Shown: positions 1-10,737 of the stretch, piece by piece
Layout: the number at the start of each line of letters is the position of its first letter
How positions within the stretch are numbered: position 1 is the first letter of the stretch
Assembly: GCA_030248295.1 (NCBI GenBank)
Contig: JASANH010001724.1
Location: 62,001 to 126,000 of the forward strand
Direction of reading: 5' to 3'
From: Mesodorylaimus sp. YZB2_4
Lineage: Eukaryota; Nematoda; Enoplea; Dorylaimida; Dorylaimidae
Length of the DNA stretch: 64,000 bases
The notes under the pieces: generated by a model
Database searches by the model: none
The model's input: only the letters and a program-made list of their open reading frames with translations
Told to the model about the DNA's origin: nothing
Translations under genes and position numbers: made by a program

Positions 1-429
1 TACTGGGCGGGCTATAAACATGCAAACTATACGATGGTATACTGCTGCCACCACTTTCAATACGAACTTGATAGCACCTAACACATATGTGAGGACGCAT
101 GAGATGGACGACAATTTCGCAGAGGAAGTAACTGCTACGATATGTGGGGCAATCTACAAAAATTTGGTGCCAGCGGATGCGATCATGGGTCGGCCATTTC
201 GTGCACAGAATACAGTAAGAGCAGTGTTGCATTTGATTGGCCTTTAACTTCAAAGCACGTTATGGTACTGTAGGTTTGGTGTGGTGTGGTCCATCCCCGA
301 TTAAAGGATCCTGGCGAGCAAGCTTACGATCAGTGGGTCTGATTTAATGCAAACATATTTTACCCACCTTGTACTAAAACTAACAACAAGTCAAAACTTC
401 CGTGATTTTGCGCTTGTCTTTTTCTGCAG
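1..429. other. Window edge without a supported gene
   Basis: A 75-codon open frame starts at 20 on the plus strand, but I recognise no domain in it and no splice signals tie it to the PAN-type exon that follows. It could be an upstream exon of that gene or old retroelement sequence. Nothing else is visible here. Confidence 0.3.
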
Positions 430-658
430 ATGGTATCCAAGACTTCAATCTAGTAGCTGGCAAGTGTATGAATGAAACTTTCATCGAATCGATCTCGCCC
501 ATGTCAGCCATTGTTGACTGTGTAACACGATGTGCCAACAACATTTGGTGTCGCAGTTTCAATTGGTATCGACAACAGCTAAAATGCGACCTCTTCTCAT
601 GGTATTTCAATGATACTGTCAACATAGCCAACAATGTTCCAGGGTGTTATCATTTCGC
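430..658 (+). CDS. Orphan exon encoding a PAN/apple-like domain (partial gene)
   Basis: This is an internal exon of an unidentified secreted or membrane protein. It follows a good acceptor (TTTCTGCAG ending at 429) and ends at a consensus donor (GTATGT at 659). The translation has the spacing of a PAN/apple domain: a Cys near the start, then VDC, TRC, a WC followed by RSFNW, a KCDLF segment and a final GC. In the family these cysteines form the disulfide core, and the FNW and CDLF stretches are its conserved strands. Such domains bind proteins or glycans outside the cell. The exon enters and leaves off the codon boundary, so flanking exons must exist. I did not find them, and the downstream side is filled by a retroelement fragment. 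Domain call moderate; function unknown. Confidence 0.5.
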
Positions 659-661
659 GTA

Positions 662-1090
662 TGTGCCATTCATTCATTCATTCATTCATGCTTTATTCGT
701 GATGAAACACAGGATTGTGCACTCAGAACATTACGAAACACCAGTTAAAAAAGACAGTTAAAAAAAAAAAAGATTATCCAAAAATTGTCTGTCTCAGAAA
801 TTTGCGAAATCTAAATACCGATGAATTAAAAGCTACGTCCGCATCCAAATTGTTCCACAGGACCATGGCGGAGTATAGAAAACTTTGTTTGAAAGATTCA
901 CGATTATGAACTGGTAAAACCAGATGATGCGGGGCAGTAAATCGACTGCTAACGCGCCTTCCACAAGAGTCCTTGTGAATAAAATATCGGTTTTCGAAAT
1001 CATGGTACCCATGGTAAAATTTAAAAAATTGGACGAGTTTGAGACGTTTTCGTCGATCGTGTAGTGGCGTCCAATTGGCTTTGGTCAAGC
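662..1090 (-). mobile_element. 5'-truncated LINE fragment (3' end of a non-LTR retrotransposon)
   Basis: The minus strand encodes about 100 residues matching the C-terminal end of non-LTR retrotransposon polyproteins: a KLVQFFKFYHG segment, then APHHL and the closing MVLWNNLDADVAF-type block. Related copies of the same tail lie near 3.2 kb and 25.1 kb. After the stop comes a short 3' UTR and an AATAAA-like motif, ending in (ATGA)n, seen on the plus strand as CATTCATTCATTCATTC from 668. The reverse-transcriptase region is missing, so this is a dead 5'-truncated insertion. It sits nine bases after the donor of the PAN exon, probably inside that intron. Confidence 0.65.
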
Positions 1091-1254
1091 CATAGGTGCC
1101 ATACGTGCCATGACGAGGATATTACATATTTTAGTTCATGCATTCGACGCTGGTTTTAGGTCATCTTCACAGTAAACGTTGTATGTTACAGCACATTAAG
1201 AAACATAGTTTGAAAGGATCAACAGAATGCGCCATTAGTGAACATATTTTTTCT

Positions 1255-1745
1255 GAGCCTAGAATTTTTTGGGTATTTTTAGGGAAAACCCCAAACCCGA
1301 GTCTTGGAAGCCGAGGAGGAACTCGAGGCCTGAAACCCGAAAATCGAATTCAGAGAAAACCTTGCGAGTTTTTCTTAAATCTGGCCCATTACCACGCAAA
1401 AATTCAAGAATCCTTTAAGCTTTGGGCGCTGAGCACTTCTGACCAGTTCGCCAGACGCCTCTGATATTTTGCAGGGTGTTTTTTTAACACATAGAAACAA
1501 ACAGTGGAAGGGGTAAGTCGCAGCGCAGTCGTTTTCGAGGGCTGAAGGCGTTGCCGCAGATATATCTTCTATACAGTACCTCGTTTCCTCCCCAAAAATA
1601 ATTATCCCCATCGATGGTCCAAAAGAAGAGACTTTCAGGAATATTGTCGACGACTGCTGGCCGGCTACAAGCAAAACGGGCTTCCCATGAAAATTTCTTT
1701 AAAAAATCATGTCAAATCTTTGGTGTCTTGCCTTCCCATAGAAAA
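1255..1745 (+). repeat. Interspersed repeat family A, copy 1
   Basis: About 0.45 kb that recurs nearly identical and inverted at 6722-7140, and in diverged pieces near 8.0, 39.7, 50.9 and 63.1 kb. Landmarks are a block with GCCAGACGCCTCTGATATTTTG near 1451-1472, a block at 1540-1640 with CTCGTTTCCTCCCC, and a closing segment GCCGGCTACAAGCAAAACGG near 1661-1680. That closing segment is also the 3' end of the tRNA-derived SINE found elsewhere here. Open frames across it are incidental. It is probably a SINE-like or non-autonomous element. Confidence 0.7.
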
Positions 1746-1954
1746 CCCTGGATTAGAACTCTTAGTTTGGAAATAAAATCGTATGGGAGGCCCACATTCA
1801 TCAAATTGACCAGCTGAGAGCCCAACAGCTAGTTCACAAACAAAATTTTTCCAGGTATCGCAAGGTACTGTAGCGATGGCACCAGTCGTCAGCTTGTTTG
1901 CGGAGGTCAGTTTTTTTTAAATCAAAATGGATTTTATGTATAGCATCCTAAGAC

Positions 1955-2745
1955 GAGCAATAGTAATACCAAGTAGCTTAAGCTTATCGACGCAGCTGAT
2001 TCCATCTGGGATTTGAACCTGATCTGGCCCAGAGCCCCTTGGCAAGCGCTCAGTTTTCTTTTTATTCAATCGCAAACCAGAAAAACGCCCGAACTCATCC
2101 AGGATACGTAAAGATGAGTCGGCTTACTGGCTATCAGCCGTGAACAATGTCGTGTCATCCGAGAATTGGCTAGACAAGTAGTCCTAACAATTAAAGTCAG
2201 TCCACGAAGTTTCGACAGGGCTGTAGCGCCGCTGTTCGATTGTCCATAGCGATAATGAAAAGTTAAGGTGACAAGGGGCACACATGACGAATGACCCCTG
2301 GCAAGCTGAATTCAGCTAGAAAAAAGCCGTTATTCGCTACCTCGCTGCGAGAGTCCTTGTACATAGTTTGGACTGCTGATGTAAAGGCAGTGCCAAGATT
2401 TCTGTATTAGCGTCAAAAATAGGAGAAATCCCAATCCTCTGTATCAGAAGCTTTTTCGAAGTCCAGCGCTATAAGTAGACCCGACCCCTGAGGGTTGACT
2501 TCATACACTCCATAATGTCATGGGCGATCCTGACATTTTCTCCAATGTACAGGCCTGCCATGAAGCCAGCCTGTTTACAATGAACGGTGCTTCTTCAGCC
2601 GGGTTGCCAGTGCCTTGGCAAAAATTTTGTAGTCGCAATTGAGAAGTGTGATCGGTTGCCAGCTTTCCAAAACTATCGCATCCTTTCCAGGTTTCAACAA
2701 CAACGAGATGACACCTAATTTTTCACTTCGTCAGTTAGCCCACTT
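1955..2745 (-). pseudogene. Degenerate LINE reverse transcriptase (Tx1/L1-like)
   Basis: On the minus strand, in several frames broken by frameshifts and stops, the RT landmarks appear in order: LKPGKD, then SWQPITLLNCDYKIFAKALA, GRPVHW, ALDFEKA, CPLSPLYFHY and finally a DEFGRFSGLRLNKKKTE block. The NWRPI...NxDYKI and FGxxSGLxLNxxKTE signatures are those of the L1/Tx1 branch, unlike the CR1/Jockey-type element next door. No endonuclease part is present and no frame stays open for more than about 70 codons, so this is an old dead fragment. Confidence 0.6.
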
Positions 2746-2969
2746 AGACTCGATACTCCTATATGGCTTTCGGATTACTTACCAGAGTTAAGGGGCATAC
2801 AATCCCTACCTGGCCCACCGCCATTCTCTTTGCTGCATTTTCAAATTCTGCAGGGTTTGGTCCAGCTGAGCTTTGGCTTCGTCGCTTTTTATGGTCATCA
2901 AGCTCACTGACCCTTTTTGGCCAATCGTCATGTTGCTGTTGTTGCTATTGACAAAGGGACATAGAAAAA

Positions 2970-5515
2970 GTAAATTTTCGATTCATACTGTTTACTGTTT
3001 ATTCCTCACGTAAACGCTTCAGCGCGCTAAGATCGTGGGACACACAGGAAATATAGCATAAGCAGTTCAGTCAAAGAACACACTACAAAGCGGCACTCGA
3101 AAGACCCTGTCTGAAAACATCAGTGCTGTATGTCCACGCCAATTCAGAACTCAATTTGTTCCATAAAATAATGGTCGAATGTTCAAAGCACTGCAAAAGC
3201 CTTGGTCCTTGTGCTTTTTTCAGGTAAAAACAGTGAATGCTCTTTGTTCACTCTTTCACTCATCCTCCTACCAGGCTCCAATACATGTCTGAAACGAGCA
3301 TTCGGGTAATCGTGCCTACCATGATAAAATTTATGAAACTGGACTAGCTTCAGTTCCTGCGCCTGCGAGCCAAAGGCTGCCATCCCACAACTGATAAAAG
3401 ATCCACTGGACCAATCGTTGATGATAAGTCGGAGAGCGTATCTCTGGGCACGTTCCAAAGTCTCAATGTCAGCCTTCAAAATCGGATCCCTTGCCTTTCA
3501 TGTCCGCCGACATTGTGACCCCCAAATAAGTGACTTCATCAACGAAAACAAGACGCTGTCCATCAAGGGTCAATGAAGGCATTCGGTCGAAGGCAACATG
3601 GCTGTACCGAAACGCAATGGCCTGACTTTTTGATACATTTAAATCCAGACCAGACGAGAGAAACCAGGCGCACAAAAAGTTCAGAGCTGGCTGAATCGAA
3701 CTTTCCGCGCGCTCCATAGAAGGCAATGGGACGAGTAAGCATGTGTCGTCCGCGTAACACTGGAGCCGAAACTCAGGGAATTTCGATGAAAAAACTCGCA
3801 ATAACGGGTCAATGAACGGAATAAATAAAAGAGGGCCAAGCACGCTCCCTTGTGGTACGCCAGATACCACCCGCTCCCTCCTGGATGCACAGTCTTTCAC
3901 ACTAACATACTGTTGACGATCTTTCAAATACGAATAAATCCAGCTGATTAATTTGTTGGGAACTCGATGCTGGGATTGCAGAGTACGCAGTAGAAGTGAA
4001 TGCGGAACTCGGTTAAATGCTTTCTGCACGTCCAAGAAGATGCCAATTACCAAACCGTACGTCTTCTGACTGAGCCAATTATGGATATTTTGCGTACAAT
4101 TAATCAGAGCTCCAGTAGTTGATCTTTGCTTACTGAATCCATGCTGACTTTCTGACAATGAGATATGCTGACGAAGAAGACGGTCAACGTGCCTCTCCAA
4201 AATCTTGCACATAATTGGGAACAAAAAAGATCGGTCGGAAGTTGGCCACACTCGACTTGTCACCTTGCTTTGGTATAGGCACGACCTTGGCCAGTTTCCA
4301 TTGCGATGAAAATTCCTCTTCCATTATCGATCTATTGAATAAGGCCGTCATCGGCGCAGCAATGGATGGGGCGATGTTTCGAAGAATCGCTGAAGTGAAA
4401 CCATCATCCCCTGGGGCACTGTTTTTTCCAAATGCTGCAGCTCCTAAACACAAATGGAGTTGTTACCAAATAGTCTCTGAAGTCCTCAGGATCAGGGAAG
4501 GGTCGAATAAAGTCGCCCATGTCTCGATCATTGAAGTTGGCAAGAAATTGATCTTGTACTGCACTGGCCTTCTCACCTGCCGTGACCAGTGGGGGACCTA
4601 CTGAGTCGATTAGAGTAGGAATGGATCGATCAGCAGGAGTTAGTCGGTGCAAAGCGGTCCAAAACTCAGCTGGAGTGGTAATATCCGAAAATGTTTGAGA
4701 AATATAATTGGACTTTGATATTCTGATGGCTTTCCGGCATTGCCGACGTTGATTGAAAAAACGATGTTGATCATCAGCGGAGCCATCTCGCTTCCATCTA
4801 ATCCAAGCCTCGTTCTTTGCTCGAACAAATGCCAGTACCTCGGCAGTCATCCACACCTGCCCATTTGCGTTGCGCACAACAGTTCGCGTTGAAACCATTT
4901 CAGCAAGAATGTCTGAAATTGTAGACGTCATATCAGAGCATGCAGGGTCAATGGATGGAGCAGAATTTACCAATTCGATACAGTTTGAGGTCTTGATCCG
5001 AGTGTTAATAGCCTCGCAGTCTACAGTGGAGGAGATCAAGGAGATCCCATTGGAGGAGATCAATAAGCAGATCATACTGTGGTCAGAGGTGGAAATAGGC
5101 GGGAGAACTGCGGTGGATAAATGACGGGTTATATTTCTGAGAATAGTCCAGTCCAACAGCGATTGATCAAGGCGTGTAGGGGCCGTCACAGTTTGTATGC
5201 CGCCTATGCTGGCCACGATATCGCTTAAATGTCGTCGAAGTGGGGATGAGAAGAGCCAGTCCACATTGAAGTCACCCATAATAACTAATCGATGAAGTTG
5301 AGATGGGAATGCTCGAAATAGATATTCACGAAAATCATCGATGATGACCCTGTTGCATCGTGGAATATATACGAAAACGCTAATAATCATACTTGGCCCA
5401 TCTCCAATGCGCAGTGCAAGCACCTCGAGCCCATCACATCGAATGTTATAGCTCGAAACCTGTTTCAGCCTGGTGGCGATTTTGAAACTGGCCCCTGCTG
5501 GACTTACTTGCATAA
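2970..5515 (-). mobile_element. CR1/Jockey-like LINE, 5'-truncated
   Basis: One non-LTR retrotransposon on the minus strand, running from a partial endonuclease through reverse transcriptase to a C-terminal tail and a short 3' end with AATAAACAGTAAACAGTATG. The 5' end is lost inside the endonuclease. The 40 bases at its 5' limit reappear in the other orientation at 6572-6612, so another fragment of the family lies there. Order and motifs are typical of the Jockey/CR1 group; I cannot separate the clades by eye. Confidence 0.8.
3083..5513 (-). pseudogene. LINE polyprotein remnant: endonuclease plus reverse transcriptase
   Basis: The first segment (5513 down to about 4404) holds the C-terminal half of an EEP-type endonuclease, with GDFNVDW and the STSDHSMI catalytic motif, then the linker into RT. 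The RT continues in a second frame (about 4453-4184: APGDDGF, AKVVPIPKQGD, FRPIFFVP) and a third (about 4263-3469: QHGFSKQRSTTGAL, FLDVQKAFNRVPH, SGVPQGSVLGPLLF, catalytic CYADDTCLL, and LTLDGQRLVFVDEVTYLGV). The C-terminal tail follows from 3479. Frameshifts near 4.42 and 4.2 kb, and a stop at 3181-3183 before the last block, make it inactive. The N-terminal endonuclease residues are absent. Confidence 0.8.
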
Positions 5516-6571
5516 AAAATGCTTTGCACTTTCACATTTTTGTATCATGTGTTGTGTGTTGTGTGTTGTGTTTTATGTTTCTTGTGCCACTAGTGCGCAT
5601 ATGCGTTTGCGCAAGAATAAACTATGATGATGATGCAATGGGCTATGTGTGACCTGACTTGAATTTTGGTAAGTGGAAGAGGTGCTCGATCTGCTTATAA
5701 ACATAGCTACCATTCATTATTTAGGGTAGATACGACTTGCAATACACTTTTGCACGCTTTCAAGCATCACACTCTACCACGCGGATACGCAGCATCACGA
5801 TTTGCTTCTCTCTGCGGGGCTGACTAGGGTCGTCGAGTGGGATACGTTGAAGGCCTCTCACCAACGCAGCTGCAGGCTGTGTCGGGACAAAAGCATGTTC
5901 TCTTGCGGCGTCTAAAAAAATGCTAGTCATGGAAGCGCATAAAGGACACTGAAGACAGCTGGTCTCTCGATTTGTTTTCCTATTGTCATTTTTTTGTTTT
6001 TGTGGCCTCACTCATTTCTAATGCCGCTCAATAAATTATGCGAACTAGCGTCATCGAGCAGATTCACGACTCCCACTTGAACCTGCGCAAATCAAAATTG
6101 ATATTTTAGTCAGCGAGAAGTGAAAAAGGGCCGCTCTAACGAGAAAGAAAACCACAAAATTTTCTTGAAAATTGATCGAACCATAAACAAGGTCGCTCTG
6201 GCACTCACCTCGCGGGGATGGACGCTGCTTGCCTTGGTCGCGATCCATTTAATGCAAAAACACACGCAAAACAGGACTGGCCACATCATTCTGATTACTT
6301 GCTAGAGCAGTTTCTGGATAATACGGCATCGGGGCCCTGATTATATGGAACGGTGAAAAGTGTCGGAATCAGGAAAATTTATTCAGTCTACGAGCTTCGA
6401 CTAGAAAACTCTCAACACAAAATGCATTTTCACAAAATCCTTTAGTTTTTCTAAACTCCCGTTAAAGTGCATCAATTTCCAAAAGTTTAGTGTTTCATTT
6501 TTCAGAGTTGCTCAAGCGAGTGTATAAATAAAAAATAAAGTCTTGAGGTTTTGGTAAAAGCGAGCAAGACA
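5516..6571. other. Intergenic stretch with retroelement tails, no gene seen
   Basis: Holds a (GTGTTGT)n-like run at about 5548-5575 and, at 5615-5636, an AATAAACTATGATGATGATG sequence that looks like the 3' tail of a plus-strand LINE. The rest shows no coding or RNA gene I can support. Confidence 0.4.
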
Positions 6572-6656
6572 CATGCAAGTAACTCCAGCAGGGGCCAGTT
6601 TCAAAATCGCCGAGGACATGACCCGAGCATCAGGACATCAAGGAAGTCCTATGTTA

Positions 6657-6721
6657 GATCATTGTGCTTCGACCATTGTGCTTCGATCATTGTGCTTCGA
6701 TCATCGATCATTGTGCTTCGA
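6657..6721 (+). repeat. Short tandem repeat, unit ATCATTGTGCTTCG
   Basis: Four to five imperfect copies of a 14-base word stand head to tail, one interrupted by a partial ATCG copy. The array abuts the edge of repeat family A copy 2. Confidence 0.8.
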
Positions 6722-7140
6722 TGGGAAGGCAAGACACCAAAGATTTGACATGATTTTTTAAAGAAATTTTCATGGGAAGCCCGTTTTGCTTGTAGCCGGC
6801 CAGCAGTCGTCGACAATATTCCTGAAAGTCTCTTCTTTTGAACCATTGATGAGGATAATTATTTTGGGGGAGGAAACGAGGTACTGTACAGAAGATATAT
6901 CTGCGGCGACGCCTTTAGCCTTCGAAAACGACTGCGCTGCGACTTACTCCTTCCACTATTTGTTTCTATGTGTTAAAAAAACACCCTGCAAAATATCAGA
7001 GGCGTCTGGTGAACTGGTCAGCAGTGCTCAACGCCCAAAGCTCCAAGGATTCTTGAATTTTTGCGTGGTAATGGGCCTGAGCTTAAAGAAAAACTCGCAA
7101 GGTTTTCTCTGACTTCGATTTTCGGGTTTCAGGCTTCGAG
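6722..7140 (-). repeat. Interspersed repeat family A, copy 2 (inverted relative to copy 1)
   Basis: Reverse complement of 1255-1745. The stretch from GGGAAGGCAAGACACC through GCCGGCCAGCAGTCG to the TCCGACTTCGATTTTCGGG-like end matches at better than about 90 percent by eye. Copies 1 and 2 enclose the two LINEs in opposite orientation. Confidence 0.75.
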
Positions 7141-7424
7141 TTCTTGTTATTTCTCTTATCTCAAAATATATATTAACGACAAACCCATGTTTAGTTTTTA
7201 AAATGGCGGGAAATTCAAATTGTGGGATTGTGGCAGTCAGTCCTCGAGGGGGTATATTAGGTGGGTGGAGAGGAGTCAGGACTGAAAAAGGAGTGAAACT
7301 AGCAAAAAATTCATGAAATGAAAGTGGGAAAGTTAGTACATGTGGTTTGATGCGCCTTCGGAGCAGGCCAGTCCAGGCTGACAAAAGGTGATCGAGAAAG
7401 ATTCCGCCTGGCCTGTTATTTTGA

Positions 7425-7830
7425 TAAAAATTTTCATGGGAAGCCCGTTTTGCTTGTAGTCGGCCAGCAGTATAACCTTTGAAGCAGGGCTGTGCGGCGA
7501 CCGGCCGACACAGCAGATTCCCTCTGCGTATATCCACTAGGAGCACCTTCACACGAGGGCACACTGGAGACTGACTTTCTCGGACAATGTCGGGTGGGCC
7601 GTAAACCCTGTCGGTGTTCGGTAGCTGAGACTGTACACTCGTTTGGCGTCCGTATCTCCACTCACAAGTTAGACCACCTCGACGGTACCAGGTCAGTCAC
7701 CTTCGGCCTGGCGTTCAAAGTCAGCGAGGGTTCATAGTTCGCGAACCTGACCTCTATCACCGGGGATCGAACCCAGGACGAGTCCAGCCAGTCGCTCCCA
7801 AGGTCCATGATCGAAGAGAGGAGACCCCAT
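7425..7830 (-). mobile_element. tRNA-derived SINE, copy with truncated head
   Basis: Read on the minus strand, a box-B-like GGTTCGATCCC (plus strand GGGATCGAACCC at about 7762-7773) is followed by a body shared with the copies at 15.3, 39.0 and 63.4 kb, and by the tail GCCGACTACAAGCAAAACGG at about 7443-7462. The A-box end is replaced by unrelated sequence beyond about 7800. Confidence 0.65.
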
Positions 7831-7994
7831 CGTTTTATTAAGAGGGTCATTTTCATGGTTCTGGTGTCACCTCCTGTGTTGCCGCTCTAGGTTGAAATGT
7901 ACTCTCTATTGCTTTGACAGCAAAATGATAAGATGCTGTCTAACAGCTGTAAAAGTGACGAAAAAATGCTTTGAAAGCCTCCCAATCCACACAT

Positions 7995-8200
7995 GTGCTG
8001 CAAGTCCAAAATGGCTTCTGAGCACACTGCTCGACAATATTCCTGAAATTCACTTGTTTTGGACCATTGACGGGGATAATAAATCTTGGGGAAGAAACGA
8101 GGTACCATGTACAGAAGAAATCTGCAGCGACGCCTTCAGCCCACGGAAACGACTGCGCTGCGCCTTACTCCGTCCACGTCTTTTTAGCCACCCCCCCCCA
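7995..8200 (-). repeat. Diverged fragment of repeat family A
   Basis: The segment around CTCGACAATATTCCTGAAA, then GGAAGAAACGAGGTACC and TGCAGCGACGCCTTCAGCC, follows the same order and orientation as 6815-6930, with many substitutions. It lacks the SINE-like tail. Confidence 0.6.
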
Positions 8201-8254
8201 TCTGCGTGGACTCGTCCATGATCTTTCAATCCCCCTCACTCACGGGCGGATAGG

Positions 8255-8770
8255 TTAGGTTTTCAGTTCGGCGTGGAACCAAAATTATGGTTCGGTTCAC
8301 TGAATCGAAATTGTTTCGGTTCCATGGCGCACTAAGCAGCTGGTGTCGCGCAGCCCTGGAGCAATAGATATGCACGAGCCTTTCGCACGCGGTAGCAGCA
8401 CAAGGCAGCGGAACATTGGCTCGCTTGAGTCATAGCCCAGCCTACTGTAGTGGGAATGACGGTGTGCTTGCGCGCGAACGTAGTTTCGGAGAATTTGGAT
8501 CAGAATTCATATAATTATTTAGCTTAAAATGTGGCTTGATTTCATTCGCTAAGGTGGTGATTTGCTATGCAGCATGCTTTGTGAAGGTAAAATATCACAT
8601 AATGGTCTCACAGTAATTTGAGGCTGAATTGCACTGGAAAAACCAGTGCTCTCGAACCAAAGACTTGAAGCAAACTGAGAGCTTAGAGCCGAAACCGAAA
8701 GAGCTGAGCGCCGACTCGAGCCGATTAGCTGGAACCGAAACCGAAACTGAAACATAGAGCCGATCTGGCC
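8255..8770. repeat. Two locally reiterated GAACC(G) word clusters
   Basis: At about 8262-8325 the plus strand repeats GGTTCGG/GGTTCGGTT words. At about 8690-8762 it repeats CCGAAACCGAAA and GAGCCGA words. Neither is a clean microsatellite; short words recur with variable spacing. No gene is seen between family A and the DEG/ENaC gene. Confidence 0.6.
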
Positions 8771-8925
8771 GTGACCCCTCACCATTGATTGCGGACGTTC
8801 TTTATGCATTGTCCGAGAATCACAACTCCATGATACCACAGCCGCTAAAGCGTCGTACACATGATCATTCTGCGCCATAAGAGGAAGAAGCATGTAACGT
8901 AGGAGAAAAAAAGGCTTTCTAACAA

Positions 8926-10737
8926 TTAACGCCATCCTTTGTTTGATTGTTCGGCTTTTCTGATCTTTTGTTCAATTCCATCCATCCATCTGTCCATTTT
9001 CAATTGCATCGACTTCATTTGCGCTTGTATCTCTCTGGCAATCGAAGCACTTTCATCGACTTTTTGTTGCATGGCTGACGTTTCAGCTGCTAAACGATTA
9101 ATCGCGTCACTCATGCCATGCTGATGATAGGAACTGTGCACGAGGCCGCGTGTTTGAACTAAATTAAGCGCGAATCCATTCGCTACATGCGCTATTTCAA
9201 TATCGCGTCTTTTTCTGACATGATAAAATGTTTTCAATGCATTGACGCAAAGAATAAGGACTGCGCAGACGGTCATGCCATTAAATCCTAAATAAAGATT
9301 CACCAAGCCTCCAATTTGCGAAATGAATTTTTCTTGTGAGTCTTTTATTGCCAGTGTAAATTGGACAAATGGATTTTTGACTGATTCCAATGTGATTTCA
9401 TATCTTAACCCATTGGAACCATCCTGGGACACAATAGCGTCTGAAAGCCAAGAATAAAATACGTATTCGCATTTGTTACTGCATTCTTCATTATAGTTGT
9501 CTAAATTAGCTTGCAGTTCATTTTTACAAATAGCATAAGTGTCAGAACTGCAATATGGGTAATCCAAATTCGAAGTATCGTTAATTGGATTAGATTCAAG
9601 CGACCTTAGCACGAATGGGGTACAATTACAATGCTGCTTCGCTTGCTCAATTTGACGCCTTGCAATGCAGACAACAGACGATGCTTCCTCGGAACAAACA
9701 CGATTTGGTCTCCCTTCCACCACTTTCATCAGTGTGGAATAGCCCAATATTGCGAACTCGTAGTTGACTCTTTGAACGGCTTCTTCGTGAGTTTTATAAA
9801 GGATATTATACCTCGGCACAGAAGAGAATAAAATGGTCGAATCGCGCAGGACATAAAACTTCCTGTCTCTGCGAAAACGCTGCCATGGCGCAGGCTGACT
9901 ATCTGCGAACGGGACGAAAATAAAAGCTTCGTCAGTTGTGTTCTTTAACAAGGGGAAACAAAAAAAATTGTATCTTAGTAATACTGGTCCGTGCCTGATT
10001 TTATGTTCTGTGAAGAAAGAGTCATCTCCAGAGTACATAAGAAAAGTGTGAAAATAAATATACAGAGCGTCCATAACATACGTGTAAAGTTGATCAATGA
10101 ATTCATTGTCAACGAATCCAATTTCTGTCATGTTGAAACTACTGCAATAAGAAGTTGGTGAAGCCGAGTCCAAAGCGTATTCGCGATCCTGCTCCCCAAT
10201 GTAACAGAGAAATATTGTAATGGCGTCAATGAGCGGCTGGTTCCAATTAAAATTAGCTTGACTAAGAATCAGGTCTCTTTCAAAAGTTGTCGGATCGCTA
10301 AGAAGCTTTTTGACGATGATGGTCGCAAGTTTAGCTTCGATTTTACCTTCGGATAGGCCAACGAATAAATCAGGATGCGTCTCTGTCCAAACGTCCCACG
10401 AGTGATTGGCCATAGCTTCACACTCAACGCAAAGCTGCGCCATGGTGAAGCCACTGCCCCGCCTTGATATCCATTTAGCCACGTTGGCTAAGGCTGCGCT
10501 GTAATTTGGGATGCAGACAGTGACATCTGGTCTTTTCACTTTGCCATCTTTGATAATTTCAATTTTTGACTCGACATTATTTTCTCGATAGTCAGATAGC
10601 AGAGGGAGGAAATCGCGCAAAGTCAGGCCAAATAGCAATAGAAATCCAGTTATCAAGATCAAGCTATTGGTCCAATGCGGTAAAGTTATACCAAAATATG
10701 ATTTTAGCCGTTTGTCTAACGATCTTAAGTTAAGCAT
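8926..10737 (-). CDS. DEG/ENaC (amiloride-sensitive) sodium channel, paralog 1
   Basis: A 603-residue single-exon member of the epithelial sodium channel/degenerin family. I chose the ATG at 10737 because upstream in-frame codons lack an ATG. A short cytosolic N terminus leads to TM1 (about 22-45, SLILITGFLLLFGLTLRDF), then a large cysteine-rich extracellular domain with the pre-TM2 KDSQEKFISQIGG segment, then TM2 (NLYLGFNGMTVCAVLILC). The usual His-Gly gating motif before TM1 is absent (KSYFGITLPHW). The G-x-S selectivity filter reads G-F-N. The cytosolic tail of about 100 residues ends in a predicted coiled coil (from MSDAINRLAAET to the C terminus), unusual for the family. Its closest relative here is the next gene upstream on the same strand, so this is a tandem duplication. 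Ion selectivity is uncertain given the altered filter. Confidence 0.9.
   Translation of the reverse strand: MLNLRSLDKRLKSYFGITLPHWTNSLILITGFLLLFGLTLRDFLPLLSDYRENNVESKIEIIKDGKVKRPDVTVCIPNYSAALANVAKWISRRGSGFTMAQLCVECEAMANHSWDVWTETHPDLFVGLSEGKIEAKLATIIVKKLLSDPTTFERDLILSQANFNWNQPLIDAITIFLCYIGEQDREYALDSASPTSYCSSFNMTEIGFVDNEFIDQLYTYVMDALYIYFHTFLMYSGDDSFFTEHKIRHGPVLLRYNFFCFPLLKNTTDEAFIFVPFADSQPAPWQRFRRDRKFYVLRDSTILFSSVPRYNILYKTHEEAVQRVNYEFAILGYSTLMKVVEGRPNRVCSEEASSVVCIARRQIEQAKQHCNCTPFVLRSLESNPINDTSNLDYPYCSSDTYAICKNELQANLDNYNEECSNKCEYVFYSWLSDAIVSQDGSNGLRYEITLESVKNPFVQFTLAIKDSQEKFISQIGGLVNLYLGFNGMTVCAVLILCVNALKTFYHVRKRRDIEIAHVANGFALNLVQTRGLVHSSYHQHGMSDAINRLAAETSAMQQKVDESASIAREIQAQMKSMQLKMDRWMDGIEQKIRKAEQSNKGWR

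Noticed and set aside
2000-2030. tRNA-like GGGATTTGAACCTGATC at 2 kb
   Set aside because: It lies inside the degenerate L1/Tx1-type reverse-transcriptase remnant and codes for part of that block on the minus strand.
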